From assembly GCA_903848465.1 (NCBI GenBank), contig CAINGK010000072.1, forward strand, positions 62,001-126,000: a stretch of DNA of 64,000 nt. Direction: 5' to 3'. This document shows, in pieces, positions 48,312 to 56,899 of the stretch (its first letter is position 1; the number at the start of each line of letters is the position of its first letter). Made by a program: the position numbers and the translations under genes. The notes beneath the pieces are model-generated. The model made no database searches. It was given only the letters and a program-made list of their open reading frames with translations, and had not been told where the DNA came from. Origin of the DNA: an uncultured Verrucomicrobiota bacterium (lineage in GTDB: Bacteria; Verrucomicrobiota; Verrucomicrobiia; Verrucomicrobiales; Verrucomicrobiaceae).

Positions 48312-49763
48312 TCATGCCAGCACGTCTTTGAGCACGTGCCCGTGGACATCTGTCAGCCGCCGTTCGATGCCATTATTATAGTAGCTCAGACGCTCGTGGT
48401 CGATGCCCAGCAGGTGCAAAATCGTGGCATGCAGGTCATAAATAGTGCTCACGCGCTCGGCCGCTTTGTAGCCAAATTCGTCCGTCGCACCGTAGCTGAA
48501 GGCCTTTTTCACCCCGGCTCCGGCCAGCCAGACGGTGAAGCCCTTCGGATTGTGGTCGCGGCCATTGGCACCCTTCTGGAAGGTCGGCATGCGTCCAAAC
48601 TCCGTCACAAAGGCCACCAGCGTATCCTGCAGCAGCCCTCGGGCCTTCAAATCTTTCAGCAGCCCGGCCACCGGCTGGTCAAGGATCGGCCCATGCACCG
48701 AGTACTGCTTCTCAATCGTCTTGTGTCCGTCCCAGTTGCCCACGCCCTCGCCCATGGCGTAGGAGCCGTTGAAAAGCTGCACAAACCGCACGCCACGCTC
48801 GATCAAGCGCCGTGCCAGCAGACAGTTTTTGGCGAAACCGGCCTTCGTCTCGTTGCTGTCGTTCACGCCATAGAGGTCCAGCGTCGCCTTGCTCTCGTTC
48901 GACATGTTGCCGACCTCCGAGGCCGCGATCTGCATTCGCGCCGCCAGTTCATAGGACGAAATTCGTGCCGCCAGATCGCTGTCCGCCGGATGCTCCTGCG
49001 CCTGCCGCTGATTGAGCAGGTTCACAAAGGCACGCGTGTCGCGGTCTGCCGCCTCGCTCACACTCGCGGGGCGGATCAGATTGGGGATCGGCTTGCTCGC
49101 ATTGAATGCCGTGCCCTGAAAAGCCGCTGGCAGAAAGGCCGAATTCCAGTGCCGTGGGCCGATCTGCGGCACACCACGCGGATCGGGGATCGCCACAAAG
49201 GCCGGCATGTCATCGCACTCCGAACCGAGTGCATACGTCACCCAGGAGCCCATGCCGGGAAAGCCGTCGAGGATGAAGCCCGTGCTCATCTGATTCTCCG
49301 CCGGGCCGTGTGTGTTGGACTTGGCCGTCATCGAATGGATGAAGCACATGTCATCCGCAAATTCGGCGATGTTCGGCAGCAGGTCGCTGATCATCTTGCC
49401 GCTCTGCCCGCGCGGTTTGAACTCCCACAGCGGCTTCACCAGATTCCCCTGCGCACCCTGAAAGGTGATCAATTCCGCCGCACCCGGCAGCGGCATGCCG
49501 TTGCGCTTCACCAGCTCCGGCTTGTAATCAAACGTGTCCACATGGCTCATCGCTCCCGAGCAGAAAATCACGAGCACGTTCTTCGCCCGCGGCTCAAAAT
49601 GCGGCGGTCGCGGCGCATAGGGATGCGCCGGATCGATGCGCGGGCGAATGGGATCGTTTGCCAGCAGGCCCTTCTGCGCCAGCAGCGATGTCAAAGCGAT
49701 GCTGCCCAGTCCGCTGACGCCTTGATTGAGAAAATTTCGACGGGAAAGAAGATGGTTTTGCAT
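48312..49763 (-). CDS. DUF1501 exported protein
   Basis: A 483-residue protein of the DUF1501 family, related to sulfatase/alkaline-phosphatase folds. The N-terminus LSRRNFLNQG is a twin-arginine export signal (Arg8-Arg9). Family segments are KNVLVIFCSGAMSHVDTFDYKPEL, the EFGRMPTFQKGANGRDHNP metal-site region and HATILHLLGIDHERLSY. It starts 7 bases after the stop of the DUF1549/DUF1553 protein, its standard partner. Both are thought to act outside the cytoplasm. Confidence 0.93.
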   Translation of the reverse strand: MQNHLLSRRNFLNQGVSGLGSIALTSLLAQKGLLANDPIRPRIDPAHPYAPRPPHFEPRAKNVLVIFCSGAMSHVDTFDYKPELVKRNGMPLPGAAELITFQGAQGNLVKPLWEFKPRGQSGKMISDLLPNIAEFADDMCFIHSMTAKSNTHGPAENQMSTGFILDGFPGMGSWVTYALGSECDDMPAFVAIPDPRGVPQIGPRHWNSAFLPAAFQGTAFNASKPIPNLIRPASVSEAADRDTRAFVNLLNQRQAQEHPADSDLAARISSYELAARMQIAASEVGNMSNESKATLDLYGVNDSNETKAGFAKNCLLARRLIERGVRFVQLFNGSYAMGEGVGNWDGHKTIEKQYSVHGPILDQPVAGLLKDLKARGLLQDTLVAFVTEFGRMPTFQKGANGRDHNPKGFTVWLAGAGVKKAFSYGATDEFGYKAAERVSTIYDLHATILHLLGIDHERLSYYNNGIERRLTDVHGHVLKDVLA

Positions 49764-49770
49764 AACAGGA

Positions 49771-52700
49771 TCAATACAGGGTCATGAACTCGCTCGTGTT
49801 GAACAGCGCGCGGCAGAACATCGCCAGCCCGTGCTGTGAAATCAGATGGGTCGAGGCTGCCAACTCGTCCGCATTAGGATCACGCTGATAGGCCAGTTGA
49901 AACGCCCTCTTCACCTCCGCTGCGGTGATCTTGTCAGCGTTTTTCTTGCCCTGTATGGCCATTGTGCGCAGGGTGCCGAAGGGAGTTTTATCGATGGTCG
50001 GTAACAAGTTGCCCGCCTCCTTTTCAAGTCGCGCGGCCAGCAACTCGCTCTGCTGCATGGCAAACGTGCTGTTCAGAAAATTCAGCGCCTGCAACGGCGT
50101 CGTGCTTGAGGTGCGACGTGGGGCGATCTGCCCTGCATCCGGCACATCGAACGCACCAAACGTGTCATCAAGCTGCACGCGCGGCTTGCTCTGGTACACC
50201 ATGCGCCGGAACGTATCTGGCCCAAACTCCTGCTTCGACTGATACACCTTCACATAGTTGTCATTCGCCACAAACAGATCGAATCCCGGTCCGCCCATCG
50301 TCAGATCCAGCACTCCACTCACAGCCAGGATCGTATCGCGCAGGGGCTCCGCTTCGAGTCGCCGCGTCGGAAAGCGCCACAGCAACCGCGCGCCTGAATC
50401 TGCCAGCATGCCGGCGTCATTCGCAGTGCTCGACTGCCGGTAAGCCGCTGAGTTCATAATCAGTCGGTGCACCTCCTTCATGCTCCAGCCATGCTGCATG
50501 AACTGCGCTGCCAGCCAGTCAAGCAGCTCGGGGTGGGATGGCTTGCCACCATTGAAACCGAGATCGCTTGGCGTATCGACGATGCCCGTGCCAAAATGAT
50601 AGTGCCAGATTCGGTTCACCATCACCCGTGCCGTGAGCGGATTCTGCGGATCGGTCAGCCACTTCGCCAAAGCCAGGCGTCGCTCGGCTTCCGGTGTGTC
50701 TTTGGGCAGGTCCAGCTTCACGCCGAATTGAGCCAGCGCCCCCGGTGCGACTTCCTCCTGCGGTGTCAGCGGATCACCGCGTTGCAGGCGGAAGGTCGGC
50801 TCCGGCTGCTCAAACTTGCCGAGATAGGCCATGGGAAAACTCGTCAGTTCCTTCAGCTTGCGCTGAAGCACGGCACGGTGCTCGCTTTGCTTCTTCACTT
50901 CGGCGGCATTCTCAGCCGAGACGCCGCTCAAGGTCGGAATGTCGCGAATGCGGTCACGATACTCCACGCCCAACCTGTCTGCGGACGAGGCCACCGCCTG
51001 CCACATTTTCCCATCGAGCGAAGTCTCGATCACATAATCCGTGGCAAGACGATCTTGGTACACCTTGCCCTTCTTGTCTCCGCGATCTCGGCTCCACACC
51101 ACGCTGCTGATGGTTTCCTCACGCGGAAGCTCGATCTGCAGCCAGCCCTTGCCTGCATTCTTCGAAATCCAGCTCTTCGCATTGCCATACAGACCGTCGT
51201 TCGCATGCGCGATCTGATGGATCGGGTTCGTGCCATCGCTGAACACATCCGAAGCCGTCACCTTGGCACCATTCTTCGCCAGCGCCACGTTGCGCGGTTG
51301 CTTGCCGGTCGAAAACACTTCCAGCTCATCAATGCATGGCTGCCCGCCAATCGTTGCATGGATTGTGAAGCGGACAAACCTAGCCTTCACTGCGTCAAAG
51401 CTCTCGCGATTGGCCAGATGCGTCACCGGCGCGCGTAAATGCGGCTGTGATGACGGTTGAGCGCCGTCCGATTCTTCAAACAACACCACATCCGCCACGG
51501 TGGGCCCGCCGGGTTTGCCGCTGCGCAGGAGGAGGATGGAATCCTTCGTCACCGCATAGGTTCCAGCATACTTGAATCCGCTCCAGCGCTTCTGTCCGGG
51601 AATCGCACCGCTGCCGTCAGCAAACTTGCTTTGGTCCACGCTGGCGATTTCCTTCTGATCTCCTTGGGTGTTCGCATCGCCATCCAGATCGAGGATGTAG
51701 CGCGCATCCTTCGCGTGCGTGGTCCATGCCGCCCACGAAAGCCAGATGCGTTGTTTGCCCGAGACCCGCGGATTCCATGAGAAGAAATCTTTCGCGTCGG
51801 CATCCTTCACTGCATTCCAGTAGCGATAGCTTTCACCGAGGTTGGGCAGGCGTGTCGAATCACCAGGGTCTGACGCTTGGCCCAGCTCTGTGCCCGGTGA
51901 GTAATCGATGGGCTTGCCATTGAATGGTTGCTCGATCTGCACGCAACCAATCGCATCCGGCTTCGTGGGTGGAGGCAGATCATCATCCACCAGGACACGC
52001 TTGGTCAACTGCGCGCGGGGCTGGAACCGTGCGAGTGCCTCATCCACTTTCGCGATCTCCGCCCGCACTCCTTCCGCTTGCTTCAGTCGTTGTTCAACAT
52101 CCACCGGGCGCAGTTCACGCTCTGCATGCTGCACGCCTTCAAAAATGGCCCGCACGCGGTAGTAGTCGGTCTGCAAAATGGGATCGAACTTGTGGTCATG
52201 GCAGCGTGCGCAGCCAATCGTGAGTCCGAGGAAGGTGCTACCCGTGGTGCTGACAAGATCATGCATCTCATCCGCACGTTGATTCGCCCGCAGCACCGGG
52301 TCCTGGCCCTTCACCTGATCCCAGGAACCAGCCACGAGAAATCCCGTGCCGTCATCCTTGCCAAACTGGTCGCCGGCGATCTGCTCACGCACAAACTGGT
52401 CATACGGCTTGTCCTCATTGAACGCACGAATGACGTAGTCTCGATACGGCCACGCATTGGGCCGCACACGGTTCATTTCAAAGCCATGGCTTTCCGCAAA
52501 GCGCACCACATCCAGCCAGTGCCTCGCCCATCGTTCTCCATAGCGTGGTGAAGCCAGCAGGCGGTCGATCAAATTCTTAACAGCCGTTGTTTGATCACGG
52601 CTGAACTCCTTTTCAAAAGCAGCCGCTTCTTCCGGCGTTGGAGGCAGTCCAGTCAGATCGAAGCTGGCGCGCCGGATAAAAGTGCGGGCATCCGCCGGTG

Positions 52701-53199
52701 GATTCATCGCGAGGTTTTTCTCTTTCAGCTTCTCACCAATGAACGCGTCGATGGACGTAAGCTTCGATGACTTCAGCGGCAGCAAAGACCAGTGCGTCAC
52801 ATCGCCCTTGGGCTTCTCCTTGAGCACGATCTCCTGTGGCCACGCCGCGCCCATGTCGATCCAGCGTTTGATGAGATCGGTTTCGGCGCTGGAGAGCGCG
52901 GGCTTCTTCTTCGGCATCTCCGGCTTCTCACCTGCGCTCTCCGGCATGATCATCGTGTAGAGCGATGACTCCGCAGCTTTGCCCGGAACCAGCGCTGGAC
53001 CATCGTCACCGCCTTTGAGCACATCCGCCAGCGTCCCCATGTTCAGGCCGCCTTTCGTCGTCACGTCGTTGTGGCATTCGACGCAGTTCTTCACCAGGAT
53101 CGGTGCCACCTGCTCATGAAACAGCTTCGCTGCATCCGGTTCAGCAGCGAGGGCGCTGGTACTTGCGAGGAACAAAGAAAAGTAGGGAAGTGATTTCAT
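49771..53199 (-). CDS. Large exported cytochrome c / DUF1549 / DUF1553 protein with discoidin-like insert
   Basis: A 1142-residue protein: signal peptide (about 1-18), Planctomycete cytochrome c domain with haem site NCVECHND, DUF1549 (about 150-365; FDLTGLPPTPEEA), then a long insert (about 400-740) including a discoidin/F5-8C-like domain (GWLQIELPREETISSVVWSRD), and DUF1553 (about 800-1080; NPLTARVMVNRIWHYHFGTG). The insert may bind carbohydrate. It is the middle gene of a gntR-PSD1-DUF1501 operon, starting two bases after the gntR stop. Confidence 0.92.
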   Translation of the reverse strand: MKSLPYFSLFLASTSALAAEPDAAKLFHEQVAPILVKNCVECHNDVTTKGGLNMGTLADVLKGGDDGPALVPGKAAESSLYTMIMPESAGEKPEMPKKKPALSSAETDLIKRWIDMGAAWPQEIVLKEKPKGDVTHWSLLPLKSSKLTSIDAFIGEKLKEKNLAMNPPADARTFIRRASFDLTGLPPTPEEAAAFEKEFSRDQTTAVKNLIDRLLASPRYGERWARHWLDVVRFAESHGFEMNRVRPNAWPYRDYVIRAFNEDKPYDQFVREQIAGDQFGKDDGTGFLVAGSWDQVKGQDPVLRANQRADEMHDLVSTTGSTFLGLTIGCARCHDHKFDPILQTDYYRVRAIFEGVQHAERELRPVDVEQRLKQAEGVRAEIAKVDEALARFQPRAQLTKRVLVDDDLPPPTKPDAIGCVQIEQPFNGKPIDYSPGTELGQASDPGDSTRLPNLGESYRYWNAVKDADAKDFFSWNPRVSGKQRIWLSWAAWTTHAKDARYILDLDGDANTQGDQKEIASVDQSKFADGSGAIPGQKRWSGFKYAGTYAVTKDSILLLRSGKPGGPTVADVVLFEESDGAQPSSQPHLRAPVTHLANRESFDAVKARFVRFTIHATIGGQPCIDELEVFSTGKQPRNVALAKNGAKVTASDVFSDGTNPIHQIAHANDGLYGNAKSWISKNAGKGWLQIELPREETISSVVWSRDRGDKKGKVYQDRLATDYVIETSLDGKMWQAVASSADRLGVEYRDRIRDIPTLSGVSAENAAEVKKQSEHRAVLQRKLKELTSFPMAYLGKFEQPEPTFRLQRGDPLTPQEEVAPGALAQFGVKLDLPKDTPEAERRLALAKWLTDPQNPLTARVMVNRIWHYHFGTGIVDTPSDLGFNGGKPSHPELLDWLAAQFMQHGWSMKEVHRLIMNSAAYRQSSTANDAGMLADSGARLLWRFPTRRLEAEPLRDTILAVSGVLDLTMGGPGFDLFVANDNYVKVYQSKQEFGPDTFRRMVYQSKPRVQLDDTFGAFDVPDAGQIAPRRTSSTTPLQALNFLNSTFAMQQSELLAARLEKEAGNLLPTIDKTPFGTLRTMAIQGKKNADKITAAEVKRAFQLAYQRDPNADELAASTHLISQHGLAMFCRALFNTSEFMTLY

Positions 53200-53201
53200 G
53201 C

Positions 53202-53906
53202 TCAGGCGGCTTTTTTGGCTTTCGGCAGGGCCAGATCGGTCTCTGCTGTGATTAGATGCTCACGCATCGCTTTCACTGCGGCGGCGGGGTCTCGTTTCTC
53301 GATGGCGCTGAGCACAGCGGCATGCTGCCGCACGGCATTGTCCGTCGAGGTGCGGCTGTATCCATGCTTGAGGCTGGCCTGAAGCAAATCAGAGAGAGAA
53401 TGCAGCAGCAGATTGGCAATCTGATTGCCCGAAGCCGCCGCCACCTCGCGATGAAACATCATGTCAGCCACCACGGCGGTTTCAAAATCCGTCGTTTCCT
53501 CCAGCTCCTTCAATGCCGCACGCAACCTACGAATCTGCGCCGCCGTAGCATTCTCGGCCGCGAGCCGTGCATTCTCCGGCTCAAGCATGAAGCGCACCTG
53601 GATGAGCTGACGCAGCCGTTCCTTGTCATCGGGAATCAGCAGCGCCAGCGAGCCGTTCAGCGGCTTATGCAGCATGTCCACCACCTTCGTGCCGACGCCA
53701 TGCTTCACTTCCAGCAGGCCTTGCAACTCCAGTCGCTTCGTTGCTTCTCGAATCACCGGGCGGCTCACACCGAGTTTCAGCGCCAGATCACGCTCCGGCG
53801 GCAGCCACCCATTGCCCCCGCCGCCTTCGTCCCGAATTTCAGATGCGATGCGTGCGCACACCTCCTCGACGAGGCTGCGCTGCGGTTTGATGGATGAAAA
53901 AGCCAT
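53202..53906 (-). CDS. FadR-type GntR transcriptional regulator
   Basis: A 234-residue repressor with an N-terminal winged helix (about 10-78; LPPERDLALKLGVSRPVIREATKRLELQGLLEVKHGVGTKV) and an all-helical FCD ligand domain (about 95-220) whose metal ligands likely include His in MMFHREVAAASGN and DNAVRQHAAVLSAIEKRD. FCD regulators usually sense sugar acids or organic acids. It leads the operon with the two exported proteins. A FadR-type half-palindrome lies 9 bases upstream of its start. Confidence 0.9.
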   Translation of the reverse strand: MAFSSIKPQRSLVEEVCARIASEIRDEGGGGNGWLPPERDLALKLGVSRPVIREATKRLELQGLLEVKHGVGTKVVDMLHKPLNGSLALLIPDDKERLRQLIQVRFMLEPENARLAAENATAAQIRRLRAALKELEETTDFETAVVADMMFHREVAAASGNQIANLLLHSLSDLLQASLKHGYSRTSTDNAVRQHAAVLSAIEKRDPAAAVKAMREHLITAETDLALPKAKKAA

Positions 53907-53914
53907 GTGGTTAG

Positions 53915-53925
53915 AGGTCTTACCA
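53915..53925 (-). promoter_or_regulatory. Candidate operator for the FadR-type regulator
   Basis: The minus strand reads TGGTAAGACCT, matching the FadR-family pattern TGGTNNNACCA at seven of eight fixed positions, directly upstream of the gntR ATG at 53906. A second relation, GTGGT/ACCAC with ten bases between (53908-53927), overlaps it. The position suits autorepression. The rest of the 69-base gap to the SDR gene is AT-rich. Confidence 0.45.
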
Positions 53926-53975
53926 CTGACTTAAACGTGCTCATTATTGCGATTCTATCGCTGGGAGTTTAAACC

Positions 53976-54752
53976 TCAGATCGTCTGCGACGAATACCCG
54001 CCATCCACGACCATCTCATGGCCGGTGATGAAGGAGCTGCCTGCTCCAGCAAGCAGCAGAGCTGCGGCAACGAGTTCCTTGGCTTCGCCAAAGCGGTTCA
54101 TTGGCGTATGGCCCATGATCTTCGCCACACGGTCAGGCGTGAGCACTTTTTTGTTCTGCTCGGCGGGGAAGAAGCCGGGCACCAGCGTGTTCACACGGAT
54201 GCCCAACGGTGCCCACTCACGCGCGAGGTTCTTGCTCAGATTGTGTACCGCACCTTTGGACATCGAATACGTGAACACACGGCTCAGTGGCAGCAGGCCG
54301 GACATGGAACCGAGATTGATGATGGAGGCCGGAACTTTGTTATCCACGAAGTATTTGCCAAACACCTGGCAGGCCAGGAACACGCCCTTGGTATTGATGT
54401 TCATGATCCGGTCGTATTCCTCCTCGGGAATGTCGAGGAATGGCGTGGCGGAGTTCACGCCAGCGCCATTGATGAGAATGTGGCAGCCACCGGAGCGCTC
54501 CAGCACCTGATCGAGCAGGATCTGCAGGTCGGCTTTGCGGCTGGCGTCTGCGGAAACAAAGTAGGCCTGTCCGCCTGCTGCTTGAATGGTCTCCAGGCGC
54601 TTGTCGGCTTTCGACTGATCGCGCCCGACGAGCACGACCTCCGCACCCGCAGATGCATAGCCTTCTGCGATGGCACCGCAGAGTTCGCCTGTGCCGCCAA
54701 TCACGACAGCGGTTTTGCCTTGAAGAGAGAAGAGTTCGAAAATGGAGGACAT
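53976..54752 (-). CDS. SDR-family oxidoreductase, sugar-acid dehydrogenase-like
   Basis: A 258-residue short-chain dehydrogenase. The Rossmann motif is [10 protein letters not shown] (about 17-26), the NAG motif is INGAGVN, and the catalytic residues are Ser in NLGSMSG and Tyr/Lys in YSMSK. The end [12 protein letters not shown] is typical of the gluconate-5-dehydrogenase/D-mannonate oxidoreductase group, which fits a neighbouring FCD regulator. The substrate is inferred. It may be transcribed with gntR, 69 bases downstream. Confidence 0.85.
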   Translation of the reverse strand: MSSIFELFSLQGKTAVVIGGTGELCGAIAEGYASAGAEVVLVGRDQSKADKRLETIQAAGGQAYFVSADASRKADLQILLDQVLERSGGCHILINGAGVNSATPFLDIPEEEYDRIMNINTKGVFLACQVFGKYFVDNKVPASIINLGSMSGLLPLSRVFTYSMSKGAVHNLSKNLAREWAPLGIRVNTLVPGFFPAEQNKKVLTPDRVAKIMGHTPMNRFGEAKELVAAALLLAGAGSSFITGHEMVVDGGYSSQTI

Positions 54753-54849
54753 GGTGAGGAGCGCATCTATGGCGTGTCATCCCGCCGCCGCAAGCAGGCT
54801 GTCTCGCCACTTTCGCCATGTTGACACCCTGCCCAGGGTGCTCTCCCGT

Positions 54850-55575
54850 ATGAGCATGCCTTGGGGCCACATTCTGACCTTTCTTGCCGGAGTCCTCATC
54901 GGCGCAGCATCGATTGTGATCTGGAAGCTGCTGCGCTTCGCTGCCGATCTGCGCGCGGCGCGGCATGCGCTGGCCAGTTATGTGTATCCCGAATGCGGTC
55001 TGGCAGACGAAAAAGCCCGTGCGGCAGTCGAGGCCTGCAAAAACCGCCTGCGCTGGCAGAAGAACCTGAACCCTGAGTGGCTGCCACCCTTGGTGGACGA
55101 AGTGCCGAAGCTCGTGCGCGAAATCGCCGACATCTACCACCCCGGTAAGCAGGAGGCGCTGCTCGCCCCGGGCCTCAGCCAGTTCTCCCGCGCCGTGCAT
55201 CTCGCCGCCATGGACGTGGCTGACTTTCTCCAAACCCGCTCCATCGGCCGCCTCGTGGATGTCAGTGCCAGCACCGCGCTGAAAACCTGGGAAATGACCC
55301 ACAAGATCGCCAAGCACGAGAGAGTGCAAACGGCGAACAAATGGTACAAGCGCCTGCTGCCCTACTGGCAGGTGCTGCGTTTCAATTCTCCCGTTATGTG
55401 GGCCAGCATGGCCGTCTCCAACGTCGCCGCCCGCACCCTGCAGCCCGCCTTGATCGACATCATCGCCAAACGCGCCATCGACCTCTACAGCGGCCGCCTC
55501 GGCAAAGGCAGCGGCACGCCTTCGACGGCACTCATCACCCTGCCCGAACCGGAGCCACCATCGGGAGCGATGTGA
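54850..55575 (+). CDS. Hypothetical membrane-anchored protein
   Basis: From ATG 54850 (MSMPWGHILTFLAGVLIGAA) a 241-residue protein with one N-terminal membrane helix (about 6-27) and a helical soluble part; the segment KWYKRLLPYWQVLRFNSPVMWASMAVSNVAARTL near residue 175 is partly amphipathic, and a short Pro-rich tail ends it. No family recognised. It is divergent from the SDR gene and convergent with the chimeric cassette gene, whose stop is two bases away. Confidence 0.65.
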   Translation: MSMPWGHILTFLAGVLIGAASIVIWKLLRFAADLRAARHALASYVYPECGLADEKARAAVEACKNRLRWQKNLNPEWLPPLVDEVPKLVREIADIYHPGKQEALLAPGLSQFSRAVHLAAMDVADFLQTRSIGRLVDVSASTALKTWEMTHKIAKHERVQTANKWYKRLLPYWQVLRFNSPVMWASMAVSNVAARTLQPALIDIIAKRAIDLYSGRLGKGSGTPSTALITLPEPEPPSGAM

Positions 55576-55577
55576 GG

Positions 55578-56345
55578 TCAGGGTTGCTGGGCCCGCTCCA
55601 CTGGCACGATTTCGATGCTCAGAAATGCGGCCTGAAGGACGTCCGCCGTGTCAAACTCAGGCGTGCCTTCATGTTTCCACACACTCAGCAGACGATAGGT
55701 GCCGCTGGCCACGGTGGTGCCCATCGTGCACTGGGCCTGATGAAACTGAATGCTGCGGTTCAAAGGACGAATCGTTTTGGCGTCTGGCAATTGGGAAGAG
55801 TCTGCGACCACCGGGCTGGCATAGTCATAGTTGATGATTGTCGTGAGCTCGACCGCGTCTGGATCGGAGTAGCCGACAGTTCCCTCCATTTCAAAGCGCA
55901 GTCCGACCAGGCGCATTTGAGCGGCGGAGGAAAAGCGTGGCGCTGCAAGATTGGAGACATGGACGTTGCTGATGCTCGTCTGCGAGGGCTTGGCATCTTT
56001 GTCGTTGCTGCCGGGAGTGTTGCTATTGTTGGCAGAAAGTTCCAGCGCGTTGCTGGACGTTTCCGTAACGTAGATAACCTCGCGGCCGGATTCAAAAGTG
56101 CTGCGCATGCCGGACTTGGACTCAAGAAACGCGGAGCGCAGCAAACGGATCTTGTTCTGCGCCACGCCCTGTTCCACCTCCTGCCATGCAGCGGTGTGGT
56201 CTGTGGTGACTGCGGTGCCAATCAATTCGGGATCGGTGTCAGGAAATGAAGCGAACAAGGAGGATGAGCCAAATACGATGATCTTCCTATCCGGCGCGGC
56301 GTCACGAACGGACTTCAACAGCAGATTCAGTGTCGAGATTTCCAT
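55578..56345 (-). CDS. Chimeric ORF: nucleotidyltransferase N-terminus joined to Verru_Chthon cassette-like C-terminus
   Basis: From ATG 56345 a 255-residue ORF. Residues 1-about 42 (EISTLNLLLKSVRDAAPDRK then IIVFGSSSLFASFPD) look like the first strand-helix of an antitoxin-type nucleotidyltransferase, but its catalytic aspartates are missing. From about residue 43 (TDHTAAWQEVEQGVAQNKIR) the sequence changes to a beta-rich protein with ELTTIINYDY and GTYRLLSVWKHEG, resembling Verru_Chthon cassette (pilin-like) proteins without their N-terminal helix. The junction is near 56205-56220. It overlaps the upstream small gene by 19 bases, as an intact pair would. Probably non-functional as an enzyme. 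Confidence 0.6.
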   Translation of the reverse strand: MEISTLNLLLKSVRDAAPDRKIIVFGSSSLFASFPDTDPELIGTAVTTDHTAAWQEVEQGVAQNKIRLLRSAFLESKSGMRSTFESGREVIYVTETSSNALELSANNSNTPGSNDKDAKPSQTSISNVHVSNLAAPRFSSAAQMRLVGLRFEMEGTVGYSDPDAVELTTIINYDYASPVVADSSQLPDAKTIRPLNRSIQFHQAQCTMGTTVASGTYRLLSVWKHEGTPEFDTADVLQAAFLSIEIVPVERAQQP

Positions 56346-56689
56346 GATAGGCGCTGGAGTTCTTCGCTGCTGAGGATGCCTGGAAATGGCGAGAAGCCTT
56401 TCCAGAGCTGTGATTCCCACGATTCGTCGCGCAACAGTTCAAGCAATCGAGACAGTCCTGCATGAGACAGCCGAGCATCTTCCAGCATGGCGCGCCAGCC
56501 TTCAAGCCGCGCCACGCTCCGATGCCCCTGGGAAAGCCAGCGCTCAATGTTCTCCAAGGGAATCTGGAGCAGCGAGGGGTCTTCTTCGATTTTGTTGGCA
56601 ATTAAACGAAAACGCCCCGCAGACACCTCGTCGCCCGAGCGCTCGGTGCGTGAGTCGAGGTAGGTGAAGGCGTCTGTGGCTGCGGACAT
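56327..56689 (-). CDS. Small helical protein, partner of truncated nucleotidyltransferase
   Basis: A 120-residue helical protein from ATG 56689 (MSAATDAFTYLDSRTERSGD). The C-terminal part IPLENIERWLSQGH and GLSRLLELLRDES...FSPFPGILSSEE resembles the first gene of two-gene modules where the second encodes an uncharacterised nucleotidyltransferase. Its partner here is cut short and fused. The frame stays open upstream to about 56795 without a good start codon; TTG 56707 is possible. The 210-base gap to mazG (56690-56899) shows no further gene I can support. Confidence 0.55.
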   Translation of the reverse strand: MSAATDAFTYLDSRTERSGDEVSAGRFRLIANKIEEDPSLLQIPLENIERWLSQGHRSVARLEGWRAMLEDARLSHAGLSRLLELLRDESWESQLWKGFSPFPGILSSEELQRLSWKSRH

Positions 56690-56899
56690 GGAGACAATCT
56701 GCCACAACTCGCCGCTGCCGCCAAGGGCATCTTGCGGACTGTCAAGTTGCGCACTTCTTCGGATTCGTCTTTCCGTTCAATGCCGCCAGATGCGCCACTA
56801 CGTTTGCGGTCGCTATTGCTGTCGATGGTTTGCACGTTCCTGACCACATCTTAACCGGCGCAGCCTTGACCATGTGGATGCGCCGCTCTACCTGCCTGG

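Noticed and set aside
48336..49787. 483-codon open frame opposite the DUF1501 gene
   Set aside because: It mirrors the DUF1501 gene almost exactly and has an Arg/His-rich composition without domains.
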